NCBI GenBank assembly: GCA_028724545.1
Contig: JAQYCU010000045.1
Span: 1 to 41,791, forward strand
DNA from: a bacterium
Lineage (GTDB): Bacteria; Bacillota; Clostridia; Lachnospirales; Lachnospiraceae
Length of the DNA: 41,791 nucleotides
Direction of reading: 5' to 3'
Shown: positions 27,160 to 35,423 of the stretch, in pieces
How the letters are laid out: each line of letters starts with the position of its first letter
Numbering within the stretch: the stretch's first letter is position 1
Program-made: the position numbers and the translations under genes
The notes under the pieces: generated by a model
The model's input: only the letters and a program-made list of their open reading frames with translations
What the model was told of the DNA's origin: nothing
The model's database searches: none

Positions 27160-29355
27160 CTAAACCCAACGAATGGAAACCCGGTCATTTTCGTGAATTG
27201 GATATGTAAAGTCACACGGAACACCATTGACCAGCGTTTCTAAACGTTCGCCGTGTGCAACAGAAGTATCCACCGGATAAAAATCCAACACATCTACCAG
27301 AATATAATTTGCTTTGTTTCTCATAATTACGGTGTCACCATTTACCGTGATGGTAATATTGTGAACCCCTTCTGCCACACGCTTTGTTTCCACTTCCTGC
27401 CGTGGCTGTGGTCTTGCTGACAATGTTGCCTGCGACTCCGTCTGTGGTCTTGCTGACAGTACAGACTGTGCCTCTGCTGCCTGCTCCGGTTCTGCCGACA
27501 ATACAGACTGTGGCTCTGTCTGTGGTGTTACCTCTTCTTTTGGTTCTTCCTGCTTTTCCGGAACCTGTTCTTTCATATCACATACAATCGTAAAATTATC
27601 ATATACTTTTGTATTCATATCTGCCGGCATATTATTGACTAATACATTTTCATAATCAATAATATCCATAAACTCTAATACCTGCTGTAACGTATAAAAA
27701 TCTAATATCGAAATTCTGTCCTCATCCTGAATCTGATAAAACTCAGATACAAGTTCTCCGTTTACCGATACAAAACGTGGACAGGTAACATTCTTTCCGT
27801 TGAACAGAAAACTAATGGATGCTTTGTACTCCGGCAGTTTACCCACCGTCAGTTCTGCATTCACTCCTTTTGTAGATGGCTTTATCTCAATCCGGTCATT
27901 CAATGCAATCGGCGTATTAATGCCTGTCTCTTTGCCATTCAAATGAATCACGGCTGCCTCTCCTGCTTCGCCACGAAGCATTCTTTTGTCGCCTTCCACA
28001 TAATAAGTAATGCTGTCACCACGTTTTGGGAAAAGCTCCTCATTTGGAAAACCAATCTGCATTGCTGCATCCATAATCGTCAGCTTGTTATTATCATATA
28101 ATTTTATTCTTTCATCATTTACCGTAACAAAAATGAAATTGTTTCGCTGTTCATAATAATTCAGGCAAATACCGACTGGTGTTACCAGCAGGGAATCTAC
28201 CGTAATATCATCCTGCAGGAAAGTTACATTGGCCAGCACTTCTGAGCCACGCAATGCCACTCTCTCTTTTTGGATTCCCTGGTACTCAGCCAGGCTCTCC
28301 ACAAATCCACCAATCTTGCCACCACCACCAACTACAAAAATGGCACTGACAGGCTTGCCACCGTTTAACTCAATAATACGGTCCGAAACATTTTTCGTAA
28401 TCATCTTAACAGTATCTTCTACCGAAGCCACCAATTCCTCAGAAGAAATTTTTTGTGGCAGTCCCATAATGTCATGGTATTCCACTTCTTCCTGTGTGGT
28501 GCTGCTGCACTTCATTCTGTCTGCCTCAGTAAAGTCTGTTAAATACTTTTTCGCAATGGCTTCCGTCACTTCATCACCGGCATAAGGAATCATGCCATAG
28601 GCAATAATGCTGCCATCACGCGTAATAGAAATATCAGAAGTACCTGCTCCGACATCGACTAATGCAATGTTGAGCAAACGAAACTTCTCCGGAATTGCAA
28701 CATTAATCGCAGCAATCGGCTCGAGTGTCAGGTTGGCAACATACAGACCGGCACGCTCCACTGCTGCATATAATCCATCCACTACTTCATCCGGCAAAAA
28801 AGTTGCAATCAATTCTGTACGAATATTTGTACACTTATGTCCCTCCAGATTAGAAATCGGATACTCATTCTGATAATACTGTTTGACAGAATAACCGACA
28901 CAGTAAAATTTGGTGTCATCTGATTGCAAATCTCCACGAAGCGAATCATAGGCGTGTTCCACTGCAAGCATATTCAAAGAATAGATATGCTCACTCGTTA
29001 CTATCGTATCTGTATCAAAATGCATATCTGCCGTTGCTTCCATTGTCTTTAAGACACGGCCTGCAGCTGCAATGCAGACTTCTTTGAACTTGCGTCCCGT
29101 CATATCCTCTAATTTCAGGCGTATTTGTTCAATCGTTCTTGCCACCTGTCCAATGTCATGAATCTGTCCATCAATCATGGCTCTGGTTTCATGCTCTACC
29201 GCAACCTGCGCAACAACAACAAAACCGTTGGTGCTATTTTTGTAACCAACTGTTCCCACAATACTTCTTGTTCCTATATCCAGACCAAATACAAGGTCTT
29301 CCGGAATATTTGTCATATCTATTTTCTTATTCGCCGTATTTATTGCCGAATCCAT
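27160..29355 (-). CDS. FtsA-like ATPase with extended C-terminus
   Basis: A 731-aa actin-fold protein. The FtsA/PilM-like ATPase core occupies about 1-400: LVFGLDIGTRSIVGTVGY, IALVDVGAGTSDISIT and AIFVVGGGGKIGGF are the phosphate and adenosine motifs. Beyond it are ubiquitin-like or SLBB-like beta segments (for example LPEYKASISFLFNGK), then a repeat linker with three QSVLSA/ATLSARP units (about 635-675), then a final beta domain ending NDRVSIRWV. Classical FtsA is about 420 aa, so the extension is large, and the usual C-terminal membrane helix is not evident. A role in division or polar structure is inferred. The start at 29355 has GGAGGG about 10 nt upstream; the in-frame ATG at 29448 is not supported. 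Confidence 0.82.
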   Translation of the reverse strand: MDSAINTANKKIDMTNIPEDLVFGLDIGTRSIVGTVGYKNSTNGFVVVAQVAVEHETRAMIDGQIHDIGQVARTIEQIRLKLEDMTGRKFKEVCIAAAGRVLKTMEATADMHFDTDTIVTSEHIYSLNMLAVEHAYDSLRGDLQSDDTKFYCVGYSVKQYYQNEYPISNLEGHKCTNIRTELIATFLPDEVVDGLYAAVERAGLYVANLTLEPIAAINVAIPEKFRLLNIALVDVGAGTSDISITRDGSIIAYGMIPYAGDEVTEAIAKKYLTDFTEADRMKCSSTTQEEVEYHDIMGLPQKISSEELVASVEDTVKMITKNVSDRIIELNGGKPVSAIFVVGGGGKIGGFVESLAEYQGIQKERVALRGSEVLANVTFLQDDITVDSLLVTPVGICLNYYEQRNNFIFVTVNDERIKLYDNNKLTIMDAAMQIGFPNEELFPKRGDSITYYVEGDKRMLRGEAGEAAVIHLNGKETGINTPIALNDRIEIKPSTKGVNAELTVGKLPEYKASISFLFNGKNVTCPRFVSVNGELVSEFYQIQDEDRISILDFYTLQQVLEFMDIIDYENVLVNNMPADMNTKVYDNFTIVCDMKEQVPEKQEEPKEEVTPQTEPQSVLSAEPEQAAEAQSVLSARPQTESQATLSARPQPRQEVETKRVAEGVHNITITVNGDTVIMRNKANYILVDVLDFYPVDTSVAHGERLETLVNGVPCDFTYPIHENDRVSIRWV

Positions 29356-29471
29356 CGTATCGGAACCCTCCTTAGTTATCTCATTCTTTTCTATTCTAAA
29401 AGACAACATACCAAAATATATTTTACCAAAAATATATTCTTCGTGCAACTCTATAAAATCTCTCCATATTA

Positions 29472-29480
29472 TGGTATAAT
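29472..29480 (+). promoter_or_regulatory. Extended -10 promoter of the MntR-like gene
   Basis: TGG-TATAAT (29472-29480) is a perfect extended -10 box; no good -35 is present. It lies 70 nt before the ATG at 29550. Confidence 0.55.
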
Positions 29481-29549
29481 CAGTTTGATTTCGTTGGAAA
29501 AAATTCAGAAAACAGCGATAAATAATAGATACATATTAGGAGGCATTCT

Positions 29550-29912
29550 ATGAAATCAAATGAATCTGTGGAAAACTATCTGGAAACAATTTTGCTGCTT
29601 AGCAAAAAACTTCCCGTAGTCCGTTCTGTAGATATTGCCAATGAATTGGGATTTAAAAAATCAAGCGTCAGTATCGCTGTGAAAAATTTAAAAGAAAAAA
29701 ATTACATTACCGTAATGGAACACGGATATATTTTTTTAACGGAAAACGGCAGAGAAATCGCCGAAATGATATATGAACGTCACGAATTTCTAACAGACTG
29801 GCTGGTCAGTCTTGGTGTTGATGAAGGCATTGCCTCGGAAGATGCCTGCCGTATGGAACATGTCATCAGCAAGGAAAGTTTTGAAGCTATCAAAAAATGC
29901 TTTCAACAATAA
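29550..29912 (+). CDS. DtxR/MntR family metal-dependent regulator
   Basis: A 120-aa protein with a winged helix at the N-terminus (ESVENYLETILLLSK, RSVDIANELGFKKSSVSIAV, LKEKNYITV) and the helical metal-binding dimerisation part after it (YERHEFLTDWLVSLGVDEG, ACRMEHVISKESFEAI). The Glu/His pattern ERHEF and CRMEHVIS supplies the metal ligands of the MntR/IdeR class. It lacks any C-terminal FeoA-like domain, as in short MntR forms. AGGAGG precedes the ATG. It converges on trxB with a 14-nt gap; no metal transporter lies in the window. Confidence 0.88.
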   Translation: MKSNESVENYLETILLLSKKLPVVRSVDIANELGFKKSSVSIAVKNLKEKNYITVMEHGYIFLTENGREIAEMIYERHEFLTDWLVSLGVDEGIASEDACRMEHVISKESFEAIKKCFQQ

Positions 29913-29926
29913 ATCATCTCCCGAAA

Positions 29927-30838
29927 CTATTTGCCATCGCACCACTCGCAGGCAGCAATTCCTGCTATCGCACCATCGGAAGCAGCTGTTGTCAGCTGTC
30001 TGACTGTTTTGGTACGACAATCGCCGGCTACAAAGATTCCCTCTTTGTTTGTCTTACAATCTTCATTTGCCACAATATAGCCCAATTGGTCAGTTTCTAC
30101 CTGGTCTGAAAATACTTCACTGTCCGGCATCTGTCCCACTGCAATAAAAAGGCCACTGACGGGTACTTCTGTTACCTTCCCGTTCTTTTTATTTCGTACC
30201 TTTATGCCAGAAAGCATATTCTCTCCCAGCAGTTCGACCACTTCACTGTCTAAGAGAAACGTAACATTCTGCTTAGCCTGAAGACGCATAAGACTCTTTT
30301 TGTCGCCACGAAAAGTATCCCTGCGATGAATAACTGTAACTTTGCTGCAATAATTTGCCAGAAAATTAGCATCTTCCAGTGCTGTATTTCCTCCTCCGGC
30401 TACTGCAACCTCTTTTCCCCGGAAAAACATACCATCACAGGTAGCACAATACGAAACACCCTTTCCGGCAAAAGTTTCTTCTCCCGGCACTCCCAACGGT
30501 CTTTTTTTCGCTCCTGTTGCCAGAATAATGCTTTTGCATTCCCAAGAATCTTTTTCTGTACAGACCACCTTATTTGGGGCCTGTTCTTCAATACGGATTA
30601 CTTTTTGAAAAATCACTTCTGCTCCCAGGCCGACTGCCTGTTCATACAGACTCTTTGCAAATTCAAATCCTGATATTTCCGGTATGCCCGGATAATTTTC
30701 TACCTTCGACGCATTGACAATCTGCCCACCGTATGACGGCTGCTGCTCCAGCACCAGCACGCTTTTTCCGGCACGCAGACTGTAAATTGCTGCCGATAAG
30801 CCGGCAGTTCCGGCTCCAACAATAATAATATCGTACAT
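29927..30838 (-). CDS. trxB: Thioredoxin reductase TrxB
   Basis: A 303-aa low-molecular-weight FAD/NAD(P)H reductase. It has the FAD-binding GAGTAGLSAA near the start, the redox-active CATC pair, the NAD(P)H-binding GGGNTALEDA followed by HRRDTFRG, and the C-terminal FAD motif VAGDCRTK...QLTTAASDG. It reduces thioredoxin, whose gene trxA lies just upstream (13-nt gap) in the same operon. The start at 30838 is set by MYDIIIVGAG; the longer frame to 30913 overlaps trxA and lacks homology. The local ribosome site is weak (GGTGGGA), which suits translational coupling. Confidence 0.94.
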   Translation of the reverse strand: MYDIIIVGAGTAGLSAAIYSLRAGKSVLVLEQQPSYGGQIVNASKVENYPGIPEISGFEFAKSLYEQAVGLGAEVIFQKVIRIEEQAPNKVVCTEKDSWECKSIILATGAKKRPLGVPGEETFAGKGVSYCATCDGMFFRGKEVAVAGGGNTALEDANFLANYCSKVTVIHRRDTFRGDKKSLMRLQAKQNVTFLLDSEVVELLGENMLSGIKVRNKKNGKVTEVPVSGLFIAVGQMPDSEVFSDQVETDQLGYIVANEDCKTNKEGIFVAGDCRTKTVRQLTTAASDGAIAGIAACEWCDGK

Positions 30839-30851
30839 ATTCCCACCACTT

Positions 30852-31163
30852 TTATGCATGGATAAATGCCAAAATATCTTCCTTCGGCTGTGCACCCATC
30901 GTCGTCTTGACAACCTCGCCGTTCTTTATCAGAACCATCGTTGGGATGCTCATAATTCCATACTTCTGTGCTAATTCCATTTCTTCATCAACATTGATTT
31001 TTGCGATTTTTACATCTGTTACTTCTTCTGCAATTTCTTCAATAACAGGTGCAACCATCTGGCATGGACCACACCAGGCAGCCCAGAAATCGATAAAAAC
31101 CGGTTTATCTGACTGCATAACTTCACTTTCAAAATTTTCCTTCGTCAAATGTAATACTGCCAT
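30852..31163 (-). CDS. trxA: Thioredoxin
   Basis: A 103-aa thioredoxin with the canonical WCGPC active site after FIDFWAA, the cis-proline region SIPTMVLIKNGE, and normal length. It donates electrons to ribonucleotide reductase, peroxiredoxins and similar enzymes. The ATG at 31163 has GGAGG at proper distance; the ATG two codons earlier is too close to it. It is paired with trxB. Confidence 0.96.
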   Translation of the reverse strand: MAVLHLTKENFESEVMQSDKPVFIDFWAAWCGPCQMVAPVIEEIAEEVTDVKIAKINVDEEMELAQKYGIMSIPTMVLIKNGEVVKTTMGAQPKEDILAFIHA

Positions 31164-31223
31164 ATGCATCCTCCTTTAGGTTTTATCATTTCCAGACAAA
31201 ACGAAATTATTCTGTTTTTTTCA

Positions 31224-32975
31224 TTACTGTCTTACTTTGATATGTGTTTCACGAAGCTGCATTTCAGAAACTTCGCCCGGCGCACCACACATTAAGTCCT
31301 GTGCATTACCATTCATTGGGAATGGAATAATTTCACGAATGTTTTCTTCGTTGCGAAGCAGCATAATCATACGGTCAACGCCCGGAGCCATACCTGCATG
31401 TGGTGGAGCACCAAACTGGAATGCATTATATAATGCACCAAATTTTTTCTGCAAATCTTCCTCTGTGTAACCGGCAATTTCAAATGCCTTTACCATAATG
31501 TCCAAATCATGGTTACGGACTGCTCCAGAAGATAATTCCACACCATTACATACAATATCGTACTGATATGCCAGAATTTCCTCAGGGTCTTTTGTATTGA
31601 GTGCCTCTAATCCACCTTGTGGCATAGAGAACGGATTGTGCGTAAAGATATATTTCTTTTCTTCATTATCATATTCATACATTGGGAAATCATTAATGAA
31701 GCAGAAACGGTATGCATTTTTCTCTAATAAATCAAGGCGCACGCCCAGTTCGGTACGAATCTGGCCTGCATACAGTGCAGCCTGCTCTTTTCGGTCTGCA
31801 ATAAAGAAAATCGTATCGCCTGCTTCAAGGCCTGCAATTTCCCGAATCTCTGCTTTCATATCATCTGGGATAAATTTGTCAATTGGTCCCTTGTAAGACA
31901 AATCTTCCTTCACTTCCAGATATCCCAGTCCACCCATACCGATTGACTGTGCGAATTTCAAAAGTTTTTCATGGAATCCCTTTGACATATCTGCATGCAC
32001 TTTAATCGCACGGACTGTTTTTCCGTGGAATGGTTTGAACGTACATCTCTGGAAGAAATCGGTCACATCTACGATGCGAAGTGGATTTCTTAAATCCGGT
32101 TTATCTGTACCAAACTCTAACATGGCCTGCTCATAACTGATAACAGGATATGGAGCCTGTGTTACTTCAAATCCTTCTGGTGCAAACTTTTCAAATGTTT
32201 CTGTAAGAACTTCCTCGCCAACACGGAATACATCTTCCTGTGTTGCAAAACTCATTTCAAAATCTAACTGATAAAACTCTCCCGGTGAACGGTCTGCACG
32301 GGCATCCTCATCACGGAAGCATGGTGCAATCTGGAAATATTTATCAAATCCGGATACCATCAAAAGCTGCTTGTACTGCTGTGGTGCCTGTGGCAGTGCA
32401 TAAAATTTCCCTTTAAATTTACGGGAAGGTACAATATAATCTCTGGCACCTTCCGGTGAAGAAGCACAAAGAATTGGTGTCTGAATCTCCAGAAATCCCA
32501 TATCTGTCATCTTCTGACGCAGAAAACTAATGACATTGGAACGGAAAATCATATTATCGCGAACCTTTGCATTACGAAGGTCCAGATAACGATATTTTAA
32601 ACGTACATCTTCTCTTGTTTCTTTAGAAGTCATAATTTCAAAAGGAAGCTGTTTGTACACACGGCCTAAAACTTCAACCTTGTGCGCTTCTAATTCGATT
32701 GTTCCCGTAGGAATCTTTGGGTTATAGGTTTCCTCGTCACGATTCTGGATAACACCTTCCACACTGATACATTCTTCTTTTGTAATGCCTTCTAACAGGC
32801 TGGTATCACGCATAACAACCTGCATAACTCCATACATATCACGCAAGTCAATAAAAGATACACCACCGTGGTCACGAATGTTTTCTACCCATCCGGCAAT
32901 TCTTAAATTCTTTGATACATCGCTTTCACTTACTTTGTCTAACGTCGTGTCACGATACATATTTGCTGTGTTCAT
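31224..32975 (-). CDS. aspS: Aspartyl-tRNA synthetase
   Basis: A 583-aa bacterial-type class II synthetase. It has the N-terminal OB-fold anticodon domain (IAGWVENIRDHGGVSFIDLRD), motif 2 (FRDEDARADRSPGEFYQLD), the bacterial insertion (GAD) domain in the middle, and motif 3 (GMAPGVDRMIMLL). It charges tRNA-Asp. The start at 32975 has GGAGGA 7 nt upstream and matches family starts (MNTANMYRD). The gene is controlled by a T-box leader (33000-33416). Confidence 0.96.
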   Translation of the reverse strand: MNTANMYRDTTLDKVSESDVSKNLRIAGWVENIRDHGGVSFIDLRDMYGVMQVVMRDTSLLEGITKEECISVEGVIQNRDEETYNPKIPTGTIELEAHKVEVLGRVYKQLPFEIMTSKETREDVRLKYRYLDLRNAKVRDNMIFRSNVISFLRQKMTDMGFLEIQTPILCASSPEGARDYIVPSRKFKGKFYALPQAPQQYKQLLMVSGFDKYFQIAPCFRDEDARADRSPGEFYQLDFEMSFATQEDVFRVGEEVLTETFEKFAPEGFEVTQAPYPVISYEQAMLEFGTDKPDLRNPLRIVDVTDFFQRCTFKPFHGKTVRAIKVHADMSKGFHEKLLKFAQSIGMGGLGYLEVKEDLSYKGPIDKFIPDDMKAEIREIAGLEAGDTIFFIADRKEQAALYAGQIRTELGVRLDLLEKNAYRFCFINDFPMYEYDNEEKKYIFTHNPFSMPQGGLEALNTKDPEEILAYQYDIVCNGVELSSGAVRNHDLDIMVKAFEIAGYTEEDLQKKFGALYNAFQFGAPPHAGMAPGVDRMIMLLRNEENIREIIPFPMNGNAQDLMCGAPGEVSEMQLRETHIKVRQ

Positions 32976-32999
32976 GATAATCCTCCATATTCTAAAATA

Positions 33000-33416
33000 A
33001 ATGCTACCCACGCTTGTCGGATTTTCTTATGCAATAAAAAAAGTCTATCCCAAACTGTACTGTCAGAGGGCGTTTTCGTCATTTTCTTATGCAATAAAAA
33101 AAGTCCATCCCAAACGCTTCTGCTCAGGACGAACTCCGATATTAAGTCCGCGGTACCACCCGAATTACTGTACTCAGTCTCTCTGCGATTCATGCGATTT
33201 ATCTTCCTTTGCTTTCTGCCAAGGAAATCTCATCTCATAAACCTTGTTGTTTATCGCACAACTAACGGCTCACCTACTATGCCGGAAATCACGCTTCCTG
33301 CTTTTCAGATTGCGGCTGGTAAAGTGTTATTCGCATCAATTCACTTTGTGAAGATTCCACCCTCCTTCACTCTCTGGAAACGATAATTCATGCTACTTCT
33401 CTTCGTCATCGCCATA
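33000..33416 (-). promoter_or_regulatory. T-box riboswitch leader of aspS
   Basis: The T-box sequence AATTCGGGTGGTACCGCG lies at 33166-33149 on the minus strand. About 170-260 nt upstream are Stem I features including CCAGAGAGTGAAGG followed by GGTGGAATC. A GAT triplet in the expected 3' side of the specifier loop (near 33335) would read Asp, in keeping with aspS downstream. The antiterminator is followed by the terminator pair GTTCGTCC/GGATGGAC and T7. Uncharged tRNA-Asp should bind and allow read-through. Confidence 0.9.
33021..33115 (-). repeat. Duplicated terminator segment in the aspS leader
   Basis: A 35-bp sequence at 33021-33055 recurs at 33081-33115 with one mismatch (period 60). 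Both copies carry the terminator's 3' arm and a T7 tract (as A7 on the plus strand). The second copy, nearer aspS, has its own weaker partner arm (CCC-CTG/CAG-GGG like pairing). Confidence 0.8.
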
Positions 33417-33422
33417 ATAAAA

Positions 33423-33451
33423 ATTGTATCTTACAAGTGGCGACTTGTCAA
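33423..33451 (-). promoter_or_regulatory. Sigma-A type promoter of the aspS leader
   Basis: On the minus strand a perfect TTGACA (33451-33446), a 17-nt spacer and TACAAT (33428-33423). Transcription should begin near 33416, just before T-box Stem I. Confidence 0.85.
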
Positions 33452-33537
33452 GTAGGGAAATGACGGAATCGCACTTGCTGCAGAGTTCTTAAGGGCATAT
33501 GATAAAACAGCCCGTTTACAAACTAGCAATAATGCCT

Positions 33538-33984
33538 TTATAATTGCTCACTGTCTAACAGGATTGTAAATGGTCCGTCATTTAGTAATTCGACTTTCAT
33601 ATCTGCACCAAATTCGCCACACTCTACCTGTGCAATTTCTTTTTTGCATTCTTCTATGATATATTCATACAACTGGTTTGCCATATCCGGTGCTCCTGCT
33701 TTTGTAAAAGAAGGCCGGTTTCCTTTTTTGCAATCGGCATATAACGTAAACTGTGATACCAGAAGAAGCCCACCATCAACATCTTTCAAGGCAAGATTGA
33801 CTTTTCCTGCCTCATCTTCAAAAATACGCATATGCACTAATTTCTGAATCATTTTATCTGCAATCTCTTTTGTGTCTTCTGCACCCACGCCAATCAGAAC
33901 CAGAAATCCTTTTTCAATCTGACCTGTAATCTTACCATCCACTGTAACAGAGGCGTGCTGTACCCGTTGAATAACAAATTTCAT
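33538..33984 (-). CDS. dtd: D-aminoacyl-tRNA deacylase
   Basis: A 148-aa DTD enzyme that hydrolyses D-amino acids (and glycine on tRNA-Ala) from tRNA. It starts [17 protein letters not shown] and carries the two family motifs: [17 protein letters not shown] and the C-terminal NDGPFTI (usually NxGPVT, here with Phe for Val). The start at 33984 is set by GGAG about 7 nt upstream. It has its own promoter (34111-34139) and the repeated leader element between promoter and start. It lies next to aspS, another tRNA-quality gene. Confidence 0.95.
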   Translation of the reverse strand: MKFVIQRVQHASVTVDGKITGQIEKGFLVLIGVGAEDTKEIADKMIQKLVHMRIFEDEAGKVNLALKDVDGGLLLVSQFTLYADCKKGNRPSFTKAGAPDMANQLYEYIIEECKKEIAQVECGEFGADMKVELLNDGPFTILLDSEQL

Positions 33985-33990
33985 AATAAT

Positions 33991-34075
33991 CTCCATTTCT
34001 TAGCAGCTTGTTGCGAAAGGGCAACAAGAAAATCTCTGATTTCTCGTCTGCCATCAGAACGATTTGTTCTGTCTA
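33991..34075 (-). promoter_or_regulatory. Structured 5'-leader element, copy 2
   Basis: On the minus strand: CAGAAC/GTTCTG hairpin; an enclosing stem TGGCAG/CTGCTA; and inside it two hairpins, AGAAATC/GATTTTCT (one bulge) and the perfect 8-bp CTTGTTGC/GCAACAAG. It ends in AGAAATGGAG, the dtd ribosome site. It is related to the element at 19541-19625. Confidence 0.6.
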
Positions 34076-34110
34076 CTATCAGCAAATCGAATTGCTTTTT
34101 TGCTTGTTCT

Positions 34111-34139
34111 ATTATAAGTAAAACTATAATAAATTGCAA
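34111..34139 (-). promoter_or_regulatory. Sigma-A type promoter of dtd
   Basis: On the minus strand TTGCAA (34139-34134), a 17-nt spacer and perfect TATAAT (34116-34111), giving a leader of about 120 nt that contains the structured element. Confidence 0.8.
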
Positions 34140-34251
34140 TAAAAATGACTGAGGAAATTTGAAGTTTTGCTGGGGGGATTTGAAGTTTTCAGATTTTTAG
34201 AACGGTAGAAAACGATACTATCAGAACTACATCTACAGTAACCGGAATATA

Positions 34252-34635
34252 TCAAATTGTTATTTCTATCAGATTATTCTCAAATGCAACAATGCAGCTT
34301 TCGTAATATCCATCACCCGTTGTCCGTGGTCCACTTATCACTTCATAACCATCTGCGTTCAACTGCCGGGTCAGCATATCAACTTTTTCTCTACTGCCAA
34401 CGCTAAAAGCAATGTGATGATATCCTGTTTGAACAAGTTCTTTCTTATTATCTGACATTTGTGGCTTATTCATTATTTCTATTCTCGCCCCATCATCAAA
34501 GGTAAGAAAGAAGGACTTAAATCCCGTCTTTTTGTTGAAATATTCATTATTGGATACAACCCCAAAATACTTAATAAAAAAATCCCTCGCTTCATACAAC
34601 TCATTTACATAAATCGCTATATGGTCTATCTTCAT
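34252..34635 (-). CDS. VOC family protein (glyoxalase/dioxygenase fold)
   Basis: A 127-aa vicinal-oxygen-chelate protein. It has the paired beta-alpha-beta layout: MKIDHIAIYVNELYEARDFF ... and TGYHHIAFSVGSREKVDML, with His5 of the first half, GARIEI, HHIAFSV and a final Glu (NLIEITI) at the usual metal positions. The specific reaction is unknown; relatives include lactoylglutathione lyase and resistance enzymes. GGAG lies 8 nt before the ATG. It lies 79 nt beyond the leader-distal end of the CRISPR array, in the same direction, with no clear terminator between, so array transcripts could run into it. Confidence 0.85.
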   Translation of the reverse strand: MKIDHIAIYVNELYEARDFFIKYFGVVSNNEYFNKKTGFKSFFLTFDDGARIEIMNKPQMSDNKKELVQTGYHHIAFSVGSREKVDMLTRQLNADGYEVISGPRTTGDGYYESCIVAFENNLIEITI

Positions 34636-34714
34636 AAATACAACTCCAAATTCTGTTTTTTTGTTTTGGTTGGTTATTTCGGACGTTTTCTCTTAATAAT
34701 TCATCATAACGCTT

Positions 34715-35423
34715 ATCTACGCAGAAATTAATTCTATCAAAGGAGTGCAGATACATAACGGTATAGAAATCTATATTTTCAGTAGAAATTAATTCTATCA
34801 AAGGATATTATGTGTTCTGGTTTTCCTGCCATCTACATTTTCAGTAGAAATTAATTCTATCAAAGCAGAAAATGAATGGTAACAGACATTGATCTACATT
34901 TTCAGTAGAAATTAATTCTATCAAAGATAGGCATTATCGTTGATATTACTGTCTATCTACATTTTCAGTAGAAATTAATTCTATCAAAGGATTATATCGA
35001 CGGCGAACTGGTTAATCTACATTTTCAGTAGAAATTAATTCTATCAAAGTTCATCAGGAAGTGGAATATCAGTAACATCTACATTTTCAGTAGAAATTAA
35101 TTCTATCAAAGAATATTACCCCCTTTTAAAATCCTTTCAATCTACATTTTCAGTAGAAATTAATTCTATCAAAGCCAACAGAGAATATAACTGTCTTTCC
35201 CAAATCTACATTTTCAGTAGAAATTAATTCTATCAAAGATACAAAAAAATGAGGAAGGAGTTAATATCTACATTTTCAGTAGAAATTAATTCTATCAAAG
35301 CTGAGTGGATTGACCAGCCATCGATAATCTACATTTTCAGTAGAAATTAATTCTATCAAAGAATCGGCAGTTGTTTCAGGTTCTCCCTATCTACATTTTC
35401 AGTAGAAATTAATTCTATCAAAG
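34715..35423 (-). CRISPR. Type V-A CRISPR array, 12 repeats and 11 spacers
   Basis: Repeats are 35 bp. In crRNA sense (minus strand) they start CTTTGATAGAAT and end GTAGAT, with the Cas12a stem TCTAC/GTAGA, so the array is transcribed towards lower coordinates from a leader next to cas2. Repeat starts on the plus axis: 34715, 34769, 34831, 34892, 34955, 35015, 35077, 35140, 35204, 35266, 35327, 35389. Ten are identical. The two leader-distal ones are degenerate: 34769-34803 has one base change in the stem, and 34715-34742 is only 28 bp, with part of the stem-loop deleted. Spacers are 25-29 nt and all different. Confidence 0.98.

Noticed and set aside
32972-33193. 73-aa minus-strand frame in the aspS leader with an internal repeat
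   Set aside because: It lies over the T-box antiterminator and duplicated terminators; the apparent peptide repeat is the duplicated DNA.
33480-33537. GGGC/GCCC hairpin after dtd
   Set aside because: Only four pairs with a long loop and no T-tract; too weak to call a terminator.
34136-34200. Short direct repeat ATTTGAAGTTTT upstream of the dtd promoter
   Set aside because: Only 12-13 bp and two copies; could be chance in AT-rich sequence.
34601-34801. 66-aa minus-strand frame running from the CRISPR array into the VOC gene
   Set aside because: It is built from repeat and spacer sequence and overlaps the VOC gene in another frame.
34743-35388. Possible self-targeting spacers
   Set aside because: By eye none of the 11 spacers matched other parts of the window; a genome and phage search would be needed to say more.
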